The translations under genes and the position numbers were made by a program. Below are positions 27,957 to 37,310 of a stretch of 64,000 bases of DNA, piece after piece. The DNA comes from Metaclostridioides mangenotii (GTDB lineage Bacteria > Bacillota > Clostridia > Peptostreptococcales > Peptostreptococcaceae), in the NCBI RefSeq assembly GCF_018917235.1, contig NZ_JAHLOF010000003.1:1-64000 (forward strand). Direction: 5' to 3'. Below the pieces are notes generated by a model that worked only from the letters and a program-made list of their open reading frames with translations, did not search any database and was not told the origin of the DNA. Position 1 is the stretch's first letter, and each line of letters starts with the position of its first letter.

Positions 27957-29085
27957 GTATACTCACCTCCATCTCAAGGAATTGTTCACTTAAGACAGAA
28001 AGTAAACTACTTCTAGTAATAAGACCAACCAATATACCTTCTGATGATACAACTGGAATGTATCCTACTGAGTTTTTGTTCATAACTTCTAGTATCTCAA
28101 CCAAACTGTCGCCCTCATTTACACAAAGTGGGTCTATTGACATTATATCTTTTAAAGTCTCCGTCTTATCTAAAGTTGCTTTTATATCTTTTACAGTTAC
28201 TATTCCTTTTAAATGATCTTCTTTATCTACAATAAGTAAACTATCAACTTTACTTGTTCTCATTATCTCTATACCTTGTGTAACCCTTCTGTTTCCTTTA
28301 ACAGAAATTGGATTTTTGATCATTATATCTCTTGCTTTTATATACTCTGGGTTATCCCAAAGTCTATTTTCTCCTATGAAATCTTTTACAAAGTCGTTTG
28401 CCGGATTTCTAAGTATATTTTCTGGAGTGTCATATTGTGCAATCTGACCATCCTTCATTATACAAATTTTATCTGCTATTTTTAATGCTTCATCCATGTC
28501 GTGAGTTACAAATATTATTGTTTTCTTAAGCTCTTCTTGAAGAGTAAACAATTCGTCCTGAAGTGTTGTTCTCGTTATAGGGTCTAGTGCGCTAAATGGC
28601 TCGTCCATAAGTATTATATCTGCATCTGTAGCTATTGCTCTAACAACACCTATTCTCTGCTGCTGACCACCGCTTAGTTCTGAAGGGTATTTATTTAAGT
28701 ATTCTTCGCTGTCTAGATCGACCATCTTTAGTAGATCTTTAGTAGTTTGCACTATTTCTTCAATTGATTTTTCCTTTTTCAATCTAGGAATAAGCTCAAT
28801 GTTTTCTTTTATAGTTAAATGTGGGAACAAACCTGTATTTTGTATAACATAACCAATGTTTCTCCTAAGCTCTATTTCATTTTGTTTTGAAATTGGTTTA
28901 TCATCAATATATATTTCTCCTGATGTAGGTTTTATAAGTTTATTTATGAGTTTTAATGTTGTTGTTTTTCCACAACCACTCGAACCTATAAGGACAACTA
29001 ACATACCTGTGTCAATTGATAGGGAAATATCTTTTAAAATCGTCTTATTACCAATCTTTTTTGTAACATTTTTTATCTCTATCAT
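27949..29085 (-). CDS. Glycine betaine/carnitine/choline ABC transporter ATP-binding protein with CBS domains
   Basis: ATPase partner of the fused permease. Walker [17 protein letters not shown], signature [15 protein letters not shown], Walker B IILMDEPFSALD and switch VTHDMDEAL are present. A C-terminal pair of CBS motifs (about 255-370; IMIKNPISVKGNRRVTQGIEIM and IPVVSSEGILVGLITRSSLL) is the ionic-strength or nucleotide sensor known from OpuA-type importers. The start at 29085 (MIEIKNVTKKIG) is chosen because AAGGAG stands 10 bp before it; an extension to 29157 lacks support. Confidence 0.9.
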   Translation of the reverse strand: MIEIKNVTKKIGNKTILKDISLSIDTGMLVVLIGSSGCGKTTTLKLINKLIKPTSGEIYIDDKPISKQNEIELRRNIGYVIQNTGLFPHLTIKENIELIPRLKKEKSIEEIVQTTKDLLKMVDLDSEEYLNKYPSELSGGQQQRIGVVRAIATDADIILMDEPFSALDPITRTTLQDELFTLQEELKKTIIFVTHDMDEALKIADKICIMKDGQIAQYDTPENILRNPANDFVKDFIGENRLWDNPEYIKARDIMIKNPISVKGNRRVTQGIEIMRTSKVDSLLIVDKEDHLKGIVTVKDIKATLDKTETLKDIMSIDPLCVNEGDSLVEILEVMNKNSVGYIPVVSSEGILVGLITRSSLLSVLSEQFLEMEVSILG

Positions 29086-29107
29086 ATAATTCATCTCCTT
29101 ATTGTAC

Positions 29108-29138
29108 AAGCAACTTATATTTTGTTCATAAGTTGCTT
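29108..29138 (-). promoter_or_regulatory. 11-bp inverted repeat at the start of the betaine operon transcript
   Basis: AAGCAACTTAT and ATAAGTTGCTT are perfect complements 9 nt apart, lying from about +1 to +31 of the predicted transcript and just before the ribosome site. No T run follows, so this is not a terminator. It may be an operator for an osmo-responsive repressor or a 5' stabilising hairpin. Confidence 0.55.
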
Positions 29139-29145
29139 CATTAAA

Positions 29146-29174
29146 ATTATAACACAAGAAATAAATCCTGTAAA
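29146..29174 (-). promoter_or_regulatory. Promoter of the betaine ABC operon
   Basis: Minus-strand TTTACA (29169-29174), a 17-bp spacer and TATAAT (29146-29151). Confidence 0.7.
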
Positions 29175-29331
29175 CAAACTGTAAGGTTACATAATTGTTT
29201 TATCTAATACTAAATAGTTAAAATCACCTAGATTTTCATTAGATTTTTTACAGATTTTCTTCTTTTTTCCCTGCATTATTTTTATTATTTATCAGTATTA
29301 TAATCGATACTTTCATTATTTATGTATAAAA

Positions 29332-29377
29332 AACACCTATGGTTGCAACTTTAAATTTCGTCACATCCACAGGTGTT
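29332..29377 (-). terminator. Probable terminator of the DUF1846 gene
   Basis: AACACCT paired with AGGTGTT, with an adjacent GG/CC pair, followed on the minus strand by six T. It lies 36 bp past the stop codon. The loop is longer than usual. Confidence 0.55.
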
Positions 29378-29412
29378 ATTATATATAATGAAATTCTATT
29401 TTATAATAATGA

Positions 29413-30921
29413 CTAGCTATTGTAGTAAAGGTTTTGTGATTGATATTCCGGATCACTAGTAACATCTATACCTAACTTTCTAAAAGTTTGTTCATCATCT
29501 AGGCTTAAAATTGTTGTTGAATGAGCTTGGCAACCTTTTAATTGATCCAATTTTTCCATAGCAAATTGTGCAGTAGGATTCGTAACAGCACATATACTTA
29601 GTGCCATTAGTATCTCTTGACAACTTAATGATGCACTTTTACTTGAAAGAGCATTTGACTTTAAGTTGATAATCGGCTCAAGTATTACTGGTGATATTAA
29701 ATGCATATCATCTGATATATCTCCTAAATACTTAATTGCATTTAGTACTGCTGCTGCCGTACCATTCATTAAGTCTGATGACTTCCCTGTAATTATTTTT
29801 CCATCTTCAAGCTCTAAAGCTACAACTGGGCAAGTATCATTCTTTAGTGCGTGTTCTTTTAGCTTTGTGCTGTATTCTCTAGCTGGAGCAACAACTGTTC
29901 TATCCTCAGGTTTAAGATTAAGTTCCTCCATAATTATCTTCATTCTGTCTAGAGCACCTATATCTACTTGTCCTTTTTTACATTCACACGCAGTTTTAAA
30001 GTAACGTCTTATTATTTCTTCTATAGAAGCTTTTCTTACTACTTCATCATCTATTATACCATATCCTACACGGTTTACACCCATATCTGTAGGAGATTGG
30101 AAAATTGATTCTTCTCCTGTTATCTTTTCTATTATTTTTTTAAGTACAGGGAATAATTCTAGGTCTCTATTATAGTTTACAGCCATTTCTCCGTATTCTT
30201 CAAGATGGAATGAGTCGATCATATTTACATCTTTCAAATCAACTGTAGCCGCCTCATAAGCGATATTAAGTGGGTGTTTTAGTGGTACGTTCCAAACTGG
30301 GAATGTTTCAAATTTTGAATATCCAACTGCATTACCTCTCTTGCTTTCATGATATAATTGGCTAAGACATGTACCAAGTTTTCCACTATTGGGACCTGGT
30401 GCAGTTACTACAACTATAGGTTTAGTAGTTTCAATATAATCATTTGCTCCAAAACCCGATTCACTAACTATAATATCTACATCAGATGGATAACCTTTTG
30501 TTGCATAGTGTTTATAAACTTTTATACCTCTGTTTTCAAGCTTATTGATAAATACTGTAGTTGCTGGTTGTCCATCATATCTTGTTATAACAACGCTTGT
30601 AACATCTAACTCATAACCCTTTAAATCGTCAATTAATCTTAAAACTTCCATGTCATAAGTTATACCAAAATCGCCTCTTATTTTATTTCTCTCAATATCC
30701 CCTGCGTAAACACATACAACAACTTCAACTTTTTCTTTCATGTGTTGTAAAACTTTTATCTTAGCATTTTCATCAAATCCAGGTAAAACTCTCTTTGCAT
30801 GAAGGTCCATAGTAAGCTTACCTCCAAACTCTAAGTAGAGTTTGTCAAAATTATTTACTCTCTCAAGTATATATTTAGACTGCTCTCGTAAATATTTCTC
30901 ATGGTCAAATCCTATTTTCAT
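29413..30921 (-). CDS. DUF1846 family protein
   Basis: 502-aa cytoplasmic protein of the DUF1846 family. Recognisable stretches are [74 protein letters not shown] with a phosphate-binding-like [10 protein letters not shown] loop (about residue 173), and a C-terminal acidic/helical part. The family is widespread in Firmicutes, and structures suggest a nucleotide-related fold, but I know of no assigned reaction. GAGGTG precedes the ATG. It is a monocistronic unit with promoter and terminator. Confidence 0.85.
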   Translation of the reverse strand: MKIGFDHEKYLREQSKYILERVNNFDKLYLEFGGKLTMDLHAKRVLPGFDENAKIKVLQHMKEKVEVVVCVYAGDIERNKIRGDFGITYDMEVLRLIDDLKGYELDVTSVVITRYDGQPATTVFINKLENRGIKVYKHYATKGYPSDVDIIVSESGFGANDYIETTKPIVVVTAPGPNSGKLGTCLSQLYHESKRGNAVGYSKFETFPVWNVPLKHPLNIAYEAATVDLKDVNMIDSFHLEEYGEMAVNYNRDLELFPVLKKIIEKITGEESIFQSPTDMGVNRVGYGIIDDEVVRKASIEEIIRRYFKTACECKKGQVDIGALDRMKIIMEELNLKPEDRTVVAPAREYSTKLKEHALKNDTCPVVALELEDGKIITGKSSDLMNGTAAAVLNAIKYLGDISDDMHLISPVILEPIINLKSNALSSKSASLSCQEILMALSICAVTNPTAQFAMEKLDQLKGCQAHSTTILSLDDEQTFRKLGIDVTSDPEYQSQNLYYNS

Positions 30922-31014
30922 CTCAACACCTCACTAAAATAAATTGTTTTTTTATATTTTTGTTACATGAAATATCATTTCACATTTAATTTAAATTTTT
31001 TAACTCAACTTTAA

Positions 31015-31043
31015 ATTATACATTTATAGAATCTATTTTTCAA
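31015..31043 (-). promoter_or_regulatory. Promoter of the DUF1846 gene
   Basis: Minus-strand TTGAAA (31038-31043), 17-bp spacer, TATAAT (31015-31020), about 90 bp upstream of the ATG. Confidence 0.65.
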
Positions 31044-31088
31044 GATTGTTTTGTGTCTAAAAAATGCTTTTTATTTGCACACAAAAAA

Positions 31089-31111
31089 GAAGGTAGTAAT
31101 ATACTACCTTC
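31089..31111 (-). terminator. Terminator of the small Cys-rich protein gene
   Basis: GAAGGTAGTA paired with TACTACCTTC around a 3-nt loop, followed by six T on the minus strand. Confidence 0.85.
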
Positions 31112-31176
31112 CAAGTACTTATATTATTCTGATTTCCAAAATATTTCTTACGTGTAAGTATTTTTCTAACTAACTA

Positions 31177-31377
31177 TTAGCATCCACATTCATCTTCGCA
31201 CTGTCCACAAGATATAACTATTAGTAGTAATATCAAGAATGGTATCCAATCACATATTTCTATATCTTCCCAACAGTCTTGGAATGCTAAGAATAGGAAG
31301 AATAAAATTATTATCCACCATCCACATCCGCCAAAGAAATCATTTCCACATCCGCCGCCAAAGAATCTATCTAACAT
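31177..31377 (-). CDS. Small Cys- and Gly-rich membrane protein (66 aa)
   Basis: Short but well supported: AGGAGG lies 7 bp before the ATG and a strong terminator follows. The chain has a Gly/Cys/Phe-rich head (MLDRFFGGGCGNDFFGGCGW), two hydrophobic segments (WIIILFFLFLAFQ and WIPFLILLLIVI) split by an acidic CWEDIEICDW, and a Cys-rich tail CGQCEDECGC; eight Cys in all. The composition recalls small clostridial high-cysteine or spore-surface proteins, but I cannot name a family. It stands alone between the DUF1846 gene and an ABC exporter. Confidence 0.7.
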   Translation of the reverse strand: MLDRFFGGGCGNDFFGGCGWWIIILFFLFLAFQDCWEDIEICDWIPFLILLLIVISCGQCEDECGC

Positions 31378-31450
31378 AATGCTACCTCCTAGTTGATTTT
31401 AATTGGAGTTTTAACTCCTAAACTATACTATGTTGGTAGCTGTTAAAATG

Positions 31451-34400
31451 TTAATCAATTGACTTTAAAGATTCTACCATTTTAACTTTTTTTAGCTTAA
31501 AATACATTGCAAAGTTAACTATTAAACCTAACAGTAATGTTATAACTATTGACAACATATAACTCTTAAAACTTATAACTCTTCCAAACATTAGATTATC
31601 TACTTCAAGTGTAACCATAATAAATCTATGCAGCACTTTTCCTAAACCTAATCCTACAAATGTACCTACTACTGTTAGCAATATGTTCTCTCTGTATATA
31701 TACGCAGATACTTCGTTATCATAAAAACCTAATACCTTAATAGTAGCTATTTCTCTAATTCTCTCAGAAATATTAACATTCGTTAGATTATATAAGACTA
31801 CGAATGCAAGAGCTCCTGCAGAAAGTATCATTATTAAAACTACATAATTAAGATTATTTACAGTATCTCCAAAGTTATCTTTGATTCCTGTAGTAAAACT
31901 TACTCCTTTTACTTTTAAATCTGTAATTAAATCTTTTGAAATAGAGGATTCATTTTCTTTAGAAATATCTTTTACATTTCCTAATACTCTATTGAAATTT
32001 ATATTTCTACCAAATACCTCTTTATAATAATCTTTTGACATATAAGCATAATGTGAAACATAGTTTTCAACTACACCTGTGATCAATACCTCAGCCTTTT
32101 TATCTTTATCATTTGTTAATTCTACTTTGTCACCAGCCTTGACTCCAAGGTTATTCGCTACTTTTTCTGTAAGAACTACACCTTTTTTCTCTATTTTAAC
32201 TGGTTTTTGTGATTCTCTTTCCTTTAAAACTATGAATTTTTTCATATGTTCAGAATCATCAGGGATATATATTGAAATTTTATTTTTATCTTTTACACTT
32301 TTAATATCACCATTTTGTAGATTGGCAAACTGATAATCTGATATTCTTTTATCTTCTGATATATATTCATCTGCTTTTTTGATTTCGCTATACTTAGAAT
32401 TGCTGTCTAGCGTTACCATCATATCGTACTTGTAAATTGCACCAAATTGTCTATCCACAATCATTTTTATAGAGTCCTTTATACCAAATCCAGTCAGTAT
32501 AAGAGCAGAGCATCCTGCAATTCCTAGTACTGTCATCAAAAATCTCTTCTTATATCTAATTAAATTTCTGATTGTAACTTTTCCAATAAAACTAATTTTG
32601 TTCCATATAAATGGAATATTCTCTAGCATTATTCTCTTACCATTTTTAGGAGCTTTTGGTCTCATAAGAACTGAAGGAGTCTCTTTGAGCTCTTTTCTGC
32701 AACTAAAGTACGCAGCAAGCGAAGTTATTAGTACAGAAACCACAGTAACTCCTAAAGCTATTGGTATATTGAATTCTAGTACTGCAGGTGGAACAATAAA
32801 CATCATCCTATAAGCATTGTAAATTATTATTGGAAAAACTGTGTATCCAACCGCTATCCCTAAAATGCTACCCATAAAACTTGCGCTTAGAGCATATACA
32901 ATATACTTTTGCGCTATCTTACCTTGACTGTATCCTAGGGCCTTTAAAGTACCTATATTTATTCTTTGCTCATCAACCATTCTAGTCATAGTTGTAAGTG
33001 AAACTAAAGCAGCTACAGAAAAGAAGAATACAGGGAATATTGACGCAAGTGCATCTATGTTTTCAGCTGCTTGAGAATATTGTACATATGAACTTAAACT
33101 ATTTCTATCTAATATATACCACTCAGGCTTTTTAAGCTTTGCCACTTCATCTTCAGCATCTTTTAATTTATTTTCTGCTTTTACAAGCTCATCATTAGCC
33201 TTATTTTTCGCTTCTTCTAGCTCAGACCAGCCACTTTCAATCTTATTTTTAGCGATTTTCATCTCATTTTCTGCTTTTTCAAACTCGACCTTAGACTTTT
33301 GTTCCATAGATTTAATCTTTGACTTGGCTGATTCTAATTTTTCCTTATTAAGATCTAAATTTATTTTTGAACTAGATAACTGAGATTTAGCATTTTCATA
33401 TTGTGTTACACTTTCATTCAATTCTTGTTTACCTTTCTCGTACTCTGAAGTAACAATGGTTAATTCCTTTTTAAGACTGGAAATCTGAGAAAGTATCGTA
33501 TTTTTTTGATCTTCGGTTAAATTTTCATTATTTAGCTGGTTTTCTAGCTGTGAAATTGTTGAGCTTATTTTATCTATTCCAGATTTTACTTCATTTAATT
33601 TTTCTTTGCCAGCCGTAATTTTACTCTCTATTTTACCCTTATTAACATCAAACTGGCTTTTAGCTTGCTCATATTTACTGTATCCAGCTTCAAGTTTTTT
33701 TTCGCCTTTAATAATTTCCGCTTTACCATTTTTTATTTGATTTTCTACTTCTATTTTTTTAGATTTTAATTGTTGAGTTCCATCTTTTAATTTTCGTTTT
33801 GAATCTTTTAATTTTTTTTCTGCATCTGATAACTTCTGTTCTACTTCTTTTTTCTTGTCTTCAAATTCCTTTTTACCGTCCACTAATTTATCATTTGCTT
33901 CTTTTTTTACATCATTGTACCTAGCATCTATTCTTGCTCCTGATATCGAATCTAATTCATCCGAAACTTCATCTACTAAATCAAAATAATCATCCTTATA
34001 TGAATTTTTCTCTTTAGCACCCTTTACAGTCAGGAATATATCTGTGTAAGCTTCCATGTCGAAGTCACTTTGGGGCACCATTATAAATCCAGAAACCGTT
34101 CCGCTTCCTATGCTACTCTCCTCATTTTCATGAGTAGTATAGTATGGAGTCTGAACCTGTCCTACAACAGTGTATTCAGTGCTTTTCATACTTTCAACTA
34201 GTTTTTCATCTTTTCCAGATCCTAGTTTTAATTTACTTCCTACTGGAATATCGAAGTTCTCTATACCAAGCCCCTCAACTACACATTCTCCAGATTTTTC
34301 GGGAAGTCTTCCCTTTACAACTTTAACTCTATTGATGTAGTCCTTATTTTTATTATTTTCATTAGATACTGGCAAGCCGTGAACTCTGAAAACCTTTTCT

Positions 34401-34699
34401 TGATCTTTATAATTTGATACTACATCTATAGAATACGTAGGAAAAACTCCATCAACATTTTTTATTTTCTCTATTTCATCAACATCCGAATCTGTTAATC
34501 CAAGAGTTGATAAAAGCCTTATATCCATAAGATTGTATTTATCATAATAACTGTCAGTCGTATTCTTCATTACTATAGGAGATATTTTAATACCAGAGAA
34601 AAATGCGACACCTAATGCTACTATAAATAATATAGATAAAAACCTACCTAGCGACCCTTTGATGTCTCTTAAAATGTCTTTAGTTAAAACATTTTTCAT
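31451..34699 (-). CDS. FtsX/MacB-type ABC transporter permease with long coiled coil
   Basis: 1082-aa permease. After an N-terminal helix (about 18-38) comes an extracellular region, then a long Lys/Glu-rich coiled coil (about 255-520: repeated DKLVDGKKEFEDKKKEVEQ-like heptads). A first FtsX block of three helices follows (about 545-680; FPVFFFSVAALVSLTTMTRMV), then another extracellular domain and a second FtsX block (about 950-1070). This architecture is typical of Firmicute exporters of peptides, lipids or cell-wall regulators. It forms a pair with the ATPase gene one base upstream. Substrate unknown. Confidence 0.85.
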   Translation of the reverse strand: MKNVLTKDILRDIKGSLGRFLSILFIVALGVAFFSGIKISPIVMKNTTDSYYDKYNLMDIRLLSTLGLTDSDVDEIEKIKNVDGVFPTYSIDVVSNYKDQEKVFRVHGLPVSNENNKNKDYINRVKVVKGRLPEKSGECVVEGLGIENFDIPVGSKLKLGSGKDEKLVESMKSTEYTVVGQVQTPYYTTHENEESSIGSGTVSGFIMVPQSDFDMEAYTDIFLTVKGAKEKNSYKDDYFDLVDEVSDELDSISGARIDARYNDVKKEANDKLVDGKKEFEDKKKEVEQKLSDAEKKLKDSKRKLKDGTQQLKSKKIEVENQIKNGKAEIIKGEKKLEAGYSKYEQAKSQFDVNKGKIESKITAGKEKLNEVKSGIDKISSTISQLENQLNNENLTEDQKNTILSQISSLKKELTIVTSEYEKGKQELNESVTQYENAKSQLSSSKINLDLNKEKLESAKSKIKSMEQKSKVEFEKAENEMKIAKNKIESGWSELEEAKNKANDELVKAENKLKDAEDEVAKLKKPEWYILDRNSLSSYVQYSQAAENIDALASIFPVFFFSVAALVSLTTMTRMVDEQRINIGTLKALGYSQGKIAQKYIVYALSASFMGSILGIAVGYTVFPIIIYNAYRMMFIVPPAVLEFNIPIALGVTVVSVLITSLAAYFSCRKELKETPSVLMRPKAPKNGKRIMLENIPFIWNKISFIGKVTIRNLIRYKKRFLMTVLGIAGCSALILTGFGIKDSIKMIVDRQFGAIYKYDMMVTLDSNSKYSEIKKADEYISEDKRISDYQFANLQNGDIKSVKDKNKISIYIPDDSEHMKKFIVLKERESQKPVKIEKKGVVLTEKVANNLGVKAGDKVELTNDKDKKAEVLITGVVENYVSHYAYMSKDYYKEVFGRNINFNRVLGNVKDISKENESSISKDLITDLKVKGVSFTTGIKDNFGDTVNNLNYVVLIMILSAGALAFVVLYNLTNVNISERIREIATIKVLGFYDNEVSAYIYRENILLTVVGTFVGLGLGKVLHRFIMVTLEVDNLMFGRVISFKSYMLSIVITLLLGLIVNFAMYFKLKKVKMVESLKSID

Positions 34700-34700
34700 T

Positions 34701-35405
34701 TTACCACTCTATCCTTTCTACAGGAGTAGGATTTTCATTTATCTCTACACTTTCAATTTTACCATTTTTAACTTTAACTACTTTGTCACCCATTGGAGTA
34801 AGTGCTAAGTTATGAGTAATTATTATTACAGTCATCCCCATATCCCTAGATGTATCTTGAAGCAGCTTTAAAATAGATTTTCCCGTATTATAATCAAGTG
34901 CTCCTGTGGGTTCATCACATAGTAAAAGCTTTGGATTCTTTGCTAATGCTCTAGCTATCGCTACTCTTTGTTGCTCCCCACCAGACATCTGTGCAGGAAA
35001 ATTATTCTTTCTTTCCTCTAATCCTACAGCCATAATTATCTTATCTATATCTAGCGGATCTTTACATATTTGAGTAGCTAGCTCTACGTTTTCCCTAGCA
35101 GTTAAATTTTGTACTAAATTATAAAATTGAAATACAAAACCTATATCATATCTTCTATATGTAATAAGCTCTTTATCAGTGCATGAATCTATACGGTTGC
35201 CATCAACTATTATCTGACCTTTTGTGGGTCTATCCATTCCACCTAAAATATTTAGTATCGTACTCTTCCCAGCACCACTCGCTCCAGCTACAACTACAAA
35301 CTCCCCTTTTTCAACTGATAGATTTACCCCACTGAGTGCTTTTATGTCTACTTCCCCCATTTGATATGTCTTTTCAACATTTTTAAATTCAATGTATCCA
35401 CTCAT
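34701..35405 (-). CDS. MacB/LolD-type ABC transporter ATP-binding protein
   Basis: 234-aa ATPase partner of the large FtsX-type permease. Walker [20 protein letters not shown]-loop [19 protein letters not shown], signature [16 protein letters not shown], Walker [18 protein letters not shown] and switch IITHN are intact. These are the marks of the MacB/LolD group, which drives mechanotransmission or export rather than import. GAGGT precedes the ATG. Confidence 0.92.
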   Translation of the reverse strand: MSGYIEFKNVEKTYQMGEVDIKALSGVNLSVEKGEFVVVAGASGAGKSTILNILGGMDRPTKGQIIVDGNRIDSCTDKELITYRRYDIGFVFQFYNLVQNLTARENVELATQICKDPLDIDKIIMAVGLEERKNNFPAQMSGGEQQRVAIARALAKNPKLLLCDEPTGALDYNTGKSILKLLQDTSRDMGMTVIIITHNLALTPMGDKVVKVKNGKIESVEINENPTPVERIEW

Positions 35406-35458
35406 TTTATACCTCTATTCCTAGTAAATTATTTAATGTGTTAAATATCTTGAACTAC

Positions 35459-35487
35459 ATTATATATCAACCTTAACGATAATTCAA
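35459..35487 (-). promoter_or_regulatory. Promoter of the MacB/FtsX-type operon
   Basis: Minus-strand TTGAAT (35482-35487), 17-bp spacer, TATAAT (35459-35464), about 55 bp before the ATPase start. Confidence 0.7.
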
Positions 35488-35660
35488 TGCAATAAACATA
35501 AGCAAATTTGATAAAGATATCTTTAACTTTATTTTATCAATACCATTCTTTTAAATGTAGTTTTCATTTAATTATTATGTAATAATTGTATTCTATATGA
35601 TTTTTTCTATATTTTGATTTCTTTACAAATGTTAATTAGTAGAATAATATAACAGGAAAA

Positions 35661-35744
35661 GGCAGGAAATAAAACAACAATAAAGACGAAAGTTACAGCC
35701 CTTACTCCAAGCTGTGATCGTCTTCGTTGTTGCTATTTCCTGCC
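35661..35744. repeat. Long imperfect inverted repeat downstream of the hydrogenase gene
   Basis: The arm at 35661-35689 (beginning GGCAGGAAAT) is complementary to 35718-35744 (ending TATTTCCTGCC), with only a few mismatches over about 27 bp. A smaller ACAGC/GCTGT stem lies inside. Only a broken T tract follows, so it is a weak candidate for an ordinary terminator, although its position after the hydrogenase stop codon would suit one. The right arm is duplicated (see 35720-35773). Confidence 0.75.
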
Positions 35745-35773
35745 ATGTCTTCGTTGTTGCTATTTCCTGCCAT
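35702..35773 (-). other. Possible 23-codon ORF made of the 27-bp repeats
   Basis: The frame MAGNSNNED, MAGNSNNED, DHSLE, stop is open on the minus strand, starting 31 bp after the hydrogenase stop codon. There is no Shine-Dalgarno sequence, and I recognise no homologue. It may be coding, a leaderless peptide, or chance within a structured element. Confidence 0.25.
35720..35773 (-). repeat. Two exact tandem copies of a 27-bp unit
   Basis: Copies at 35720-35746 and 35747-35773 are identical. On the minus strand each reads ATG GCA GGA AAT AGC AAC AAC GAA GAC (MAGNSNNED), so the repeat length is nine codons. Either copy can pair with the single complementary arm at 35661-35689, giving two alternative hairpins. 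Confidence 0.9.
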
Positions 35774-35804
35774 TATTGTTCTATATAATTTACTACAAAA
35801 AATG

Positions 35805-37301
35805 TTATTTTAATCTATCTAAATTTATATCTTCAAATTTCTTTATCTCTTCATTGGCTAATACACTTTTCTTAGATGCTTGTGAATTCTTTTTGTCAAA
35901 TGTATTTTTAGATCTGCTTCCTGAGAAGAACTTTCCTGATCCATTAATACATCCACCTTCACACATCATACCTTCTATAAAGTTTCCTGTAACCTTACCT
36001 ACATTGGCCATACTCATTGTCTTTTTGATTTCTTTTGCTCCAGAAACTTTAACAGGATCAAATTTTATATCTAGACCTTTCTCAGTTACATAGTTTTCTA
36101 TTGCCTTTGTAAGACCACCTGCAGCACCGAATCCTCTACCAAATATAGATGCTTCATCAACCTCTTCATTTGAGCACATAGCCATATCCACATCAAATGC
36201 GTCAAACAGAGCCATAAGTTCTTCAAAAGTTAGAACATAGTCAACTGCGTCTCTTAACATTGGTTTTGCTGCTTCGCTCTTTTTAGCAGTACAAGGTCCT
36301 ACAAATACTACTTTAGCATCCGGATCTTCTTTTTTAATAAATCTACCCGCTGCTATCATAGGTGAAACTGTATGAGAAATTTTATCAACTTGTTTTGGGA
36401 AAGATTTCTCTACATAATCTAAAAATCCTGGACAACAAGAGTTCATCATATATTGATCACCATTACTTATTCTTTCAGCGAATTCTTCACTTTCATGTGC
36501 AGTTACAGCATCTGCTCCACATGCAGCCTCTATCATATCTACGAAACCTAATTTTTTGATTGCACTTCTTATTTGACCATAAGTAATATTAGGATCAACT
36601 TGTCCGGTTATGGCTGGTGCAACAACAGCATACATATTTTTTTCTTCAACTAGTTTTTTTGCTACTGATGCTATAAGACTCTTATCTGAAATAGCTCCAA
36701 ATGGACAGGCTACCATACAAGCACCACAATTTACACACATTTTTTCATTTATCTCAGCTTTCATATTATCTCTATCAAAACCTAGGGCTGAAGTAGGGCA
36801 TACAGTTTTACAAGGTCTAACAACTTCAGATATAGCATCGTATTGACATGCTTTTTTACACATACCACAAGCTTTACATAAATCGTGATTTATATAAGCC
36901 ATTCCATTGACATATGTTATTGCGCCAAACTTACATGCCTCCTTACATCTATGTGCAAGACATCCTCTACATAAATCTGTAACGGTAAACTCATTTATTG
37001 GACATCTATCACATGCTGATTCTAATATATATATTATTTGTTCGCCTTCTTTTATTTCTTCTGTATCAAGGTTCGGTATTTCTCCACTATCTTTGACACC
37101 AGCTATTCTCTCAGCTCTTTCTAAAAGGACAGCTCTTTCCTTGTATACACAACATCTATATATAGCTTTATCTCCTGGTATTATTTCATGAGGTATCTTC
37201 TCTATTGCTTCTTTTGTTAAATTATCGTCCTTTCCAAGCTTAGCAACTGCAGTCAAAACCTGATGTCTTAGTTTATGAATCTGAGTTTCAAATTGAAACA
37301 T
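35805..37301 (-). CDS. Monomeric [FeFe] hydrogenase, group B type
   Basis: Cytoplasmic iron-only hydrogenase of about 498 aa. The N-terminal half binds several 4Fe-4S clusters (LCRGCLAHRCKEACKFGAI, CKACGMCKKACQYDAI, CVNCGACMVACPFGAI). The H-cluster motifs are NSCCPGF (about residue 289), GPCTAKKSEA (about 335) and MMCEGGCINGSG (about 444), the variants seen in group B enzymes rather than the classic TSCCPxW/PCxxKKxE forms. A Lys/Ser-rich tail follows. The ATG at 37301 (MFQFETQIHK) is chosen over GTG 37310 because AGGGGG is then spaced properly. It probably couples ferredoxin to H2 or senses redox state. No maturase genes are nearby. Confidence 0.87.
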   Translation of the reverse strand: MFQFETQIHKLRHQVLTAVAKLGKDDNLTKEAIEKIPHEIIPGDKAIYRCCVYKERAVLLERAERIAGVKDSGEIPNLDTEEIKEGEQIIYILESACDRCPINEFTVTDLCRGCLAHRCKEACKFGAITYVNGMAYINHDLCKACGMCKKACQYDAISEVVRPCKTVCPTSALGFDRDNMKAEINEKMCVNCGACMVACPFGAISDKSLIASVAKKLVEEKNMYAVVAPAITGQVDPNITYGQIRSAIKKLGFVDMIEAACGADAVTAHESEEFAERISNGDQYMMNSCCPGFLDYVEKSFPKQVDKISHTVSPMIAAGRFIKKEDPDAKVVFVGPCTAKKSEAAKPMLRDAVDYVLTFEELMALFDAFDVDMAMCSNEEVDEASIFGRGFGAAGGLTKAIENYVTEKGLDIKFDPVKVSGAKEIKKTMSMANVGKVTGNFIEGMMCEGGCINGSGKFFSGSRSKNTFDKKNSQASKKSVLANEEIKKFEDINLDRLK

Positions 37302-37310
37302 CAACGCCAC

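Noticed and set aside
35720..35773. CRISPR-like direct repeat
   Set aside because: The two 27-bp copies are contiguous with no spacers, and there are no cas genes in the window.
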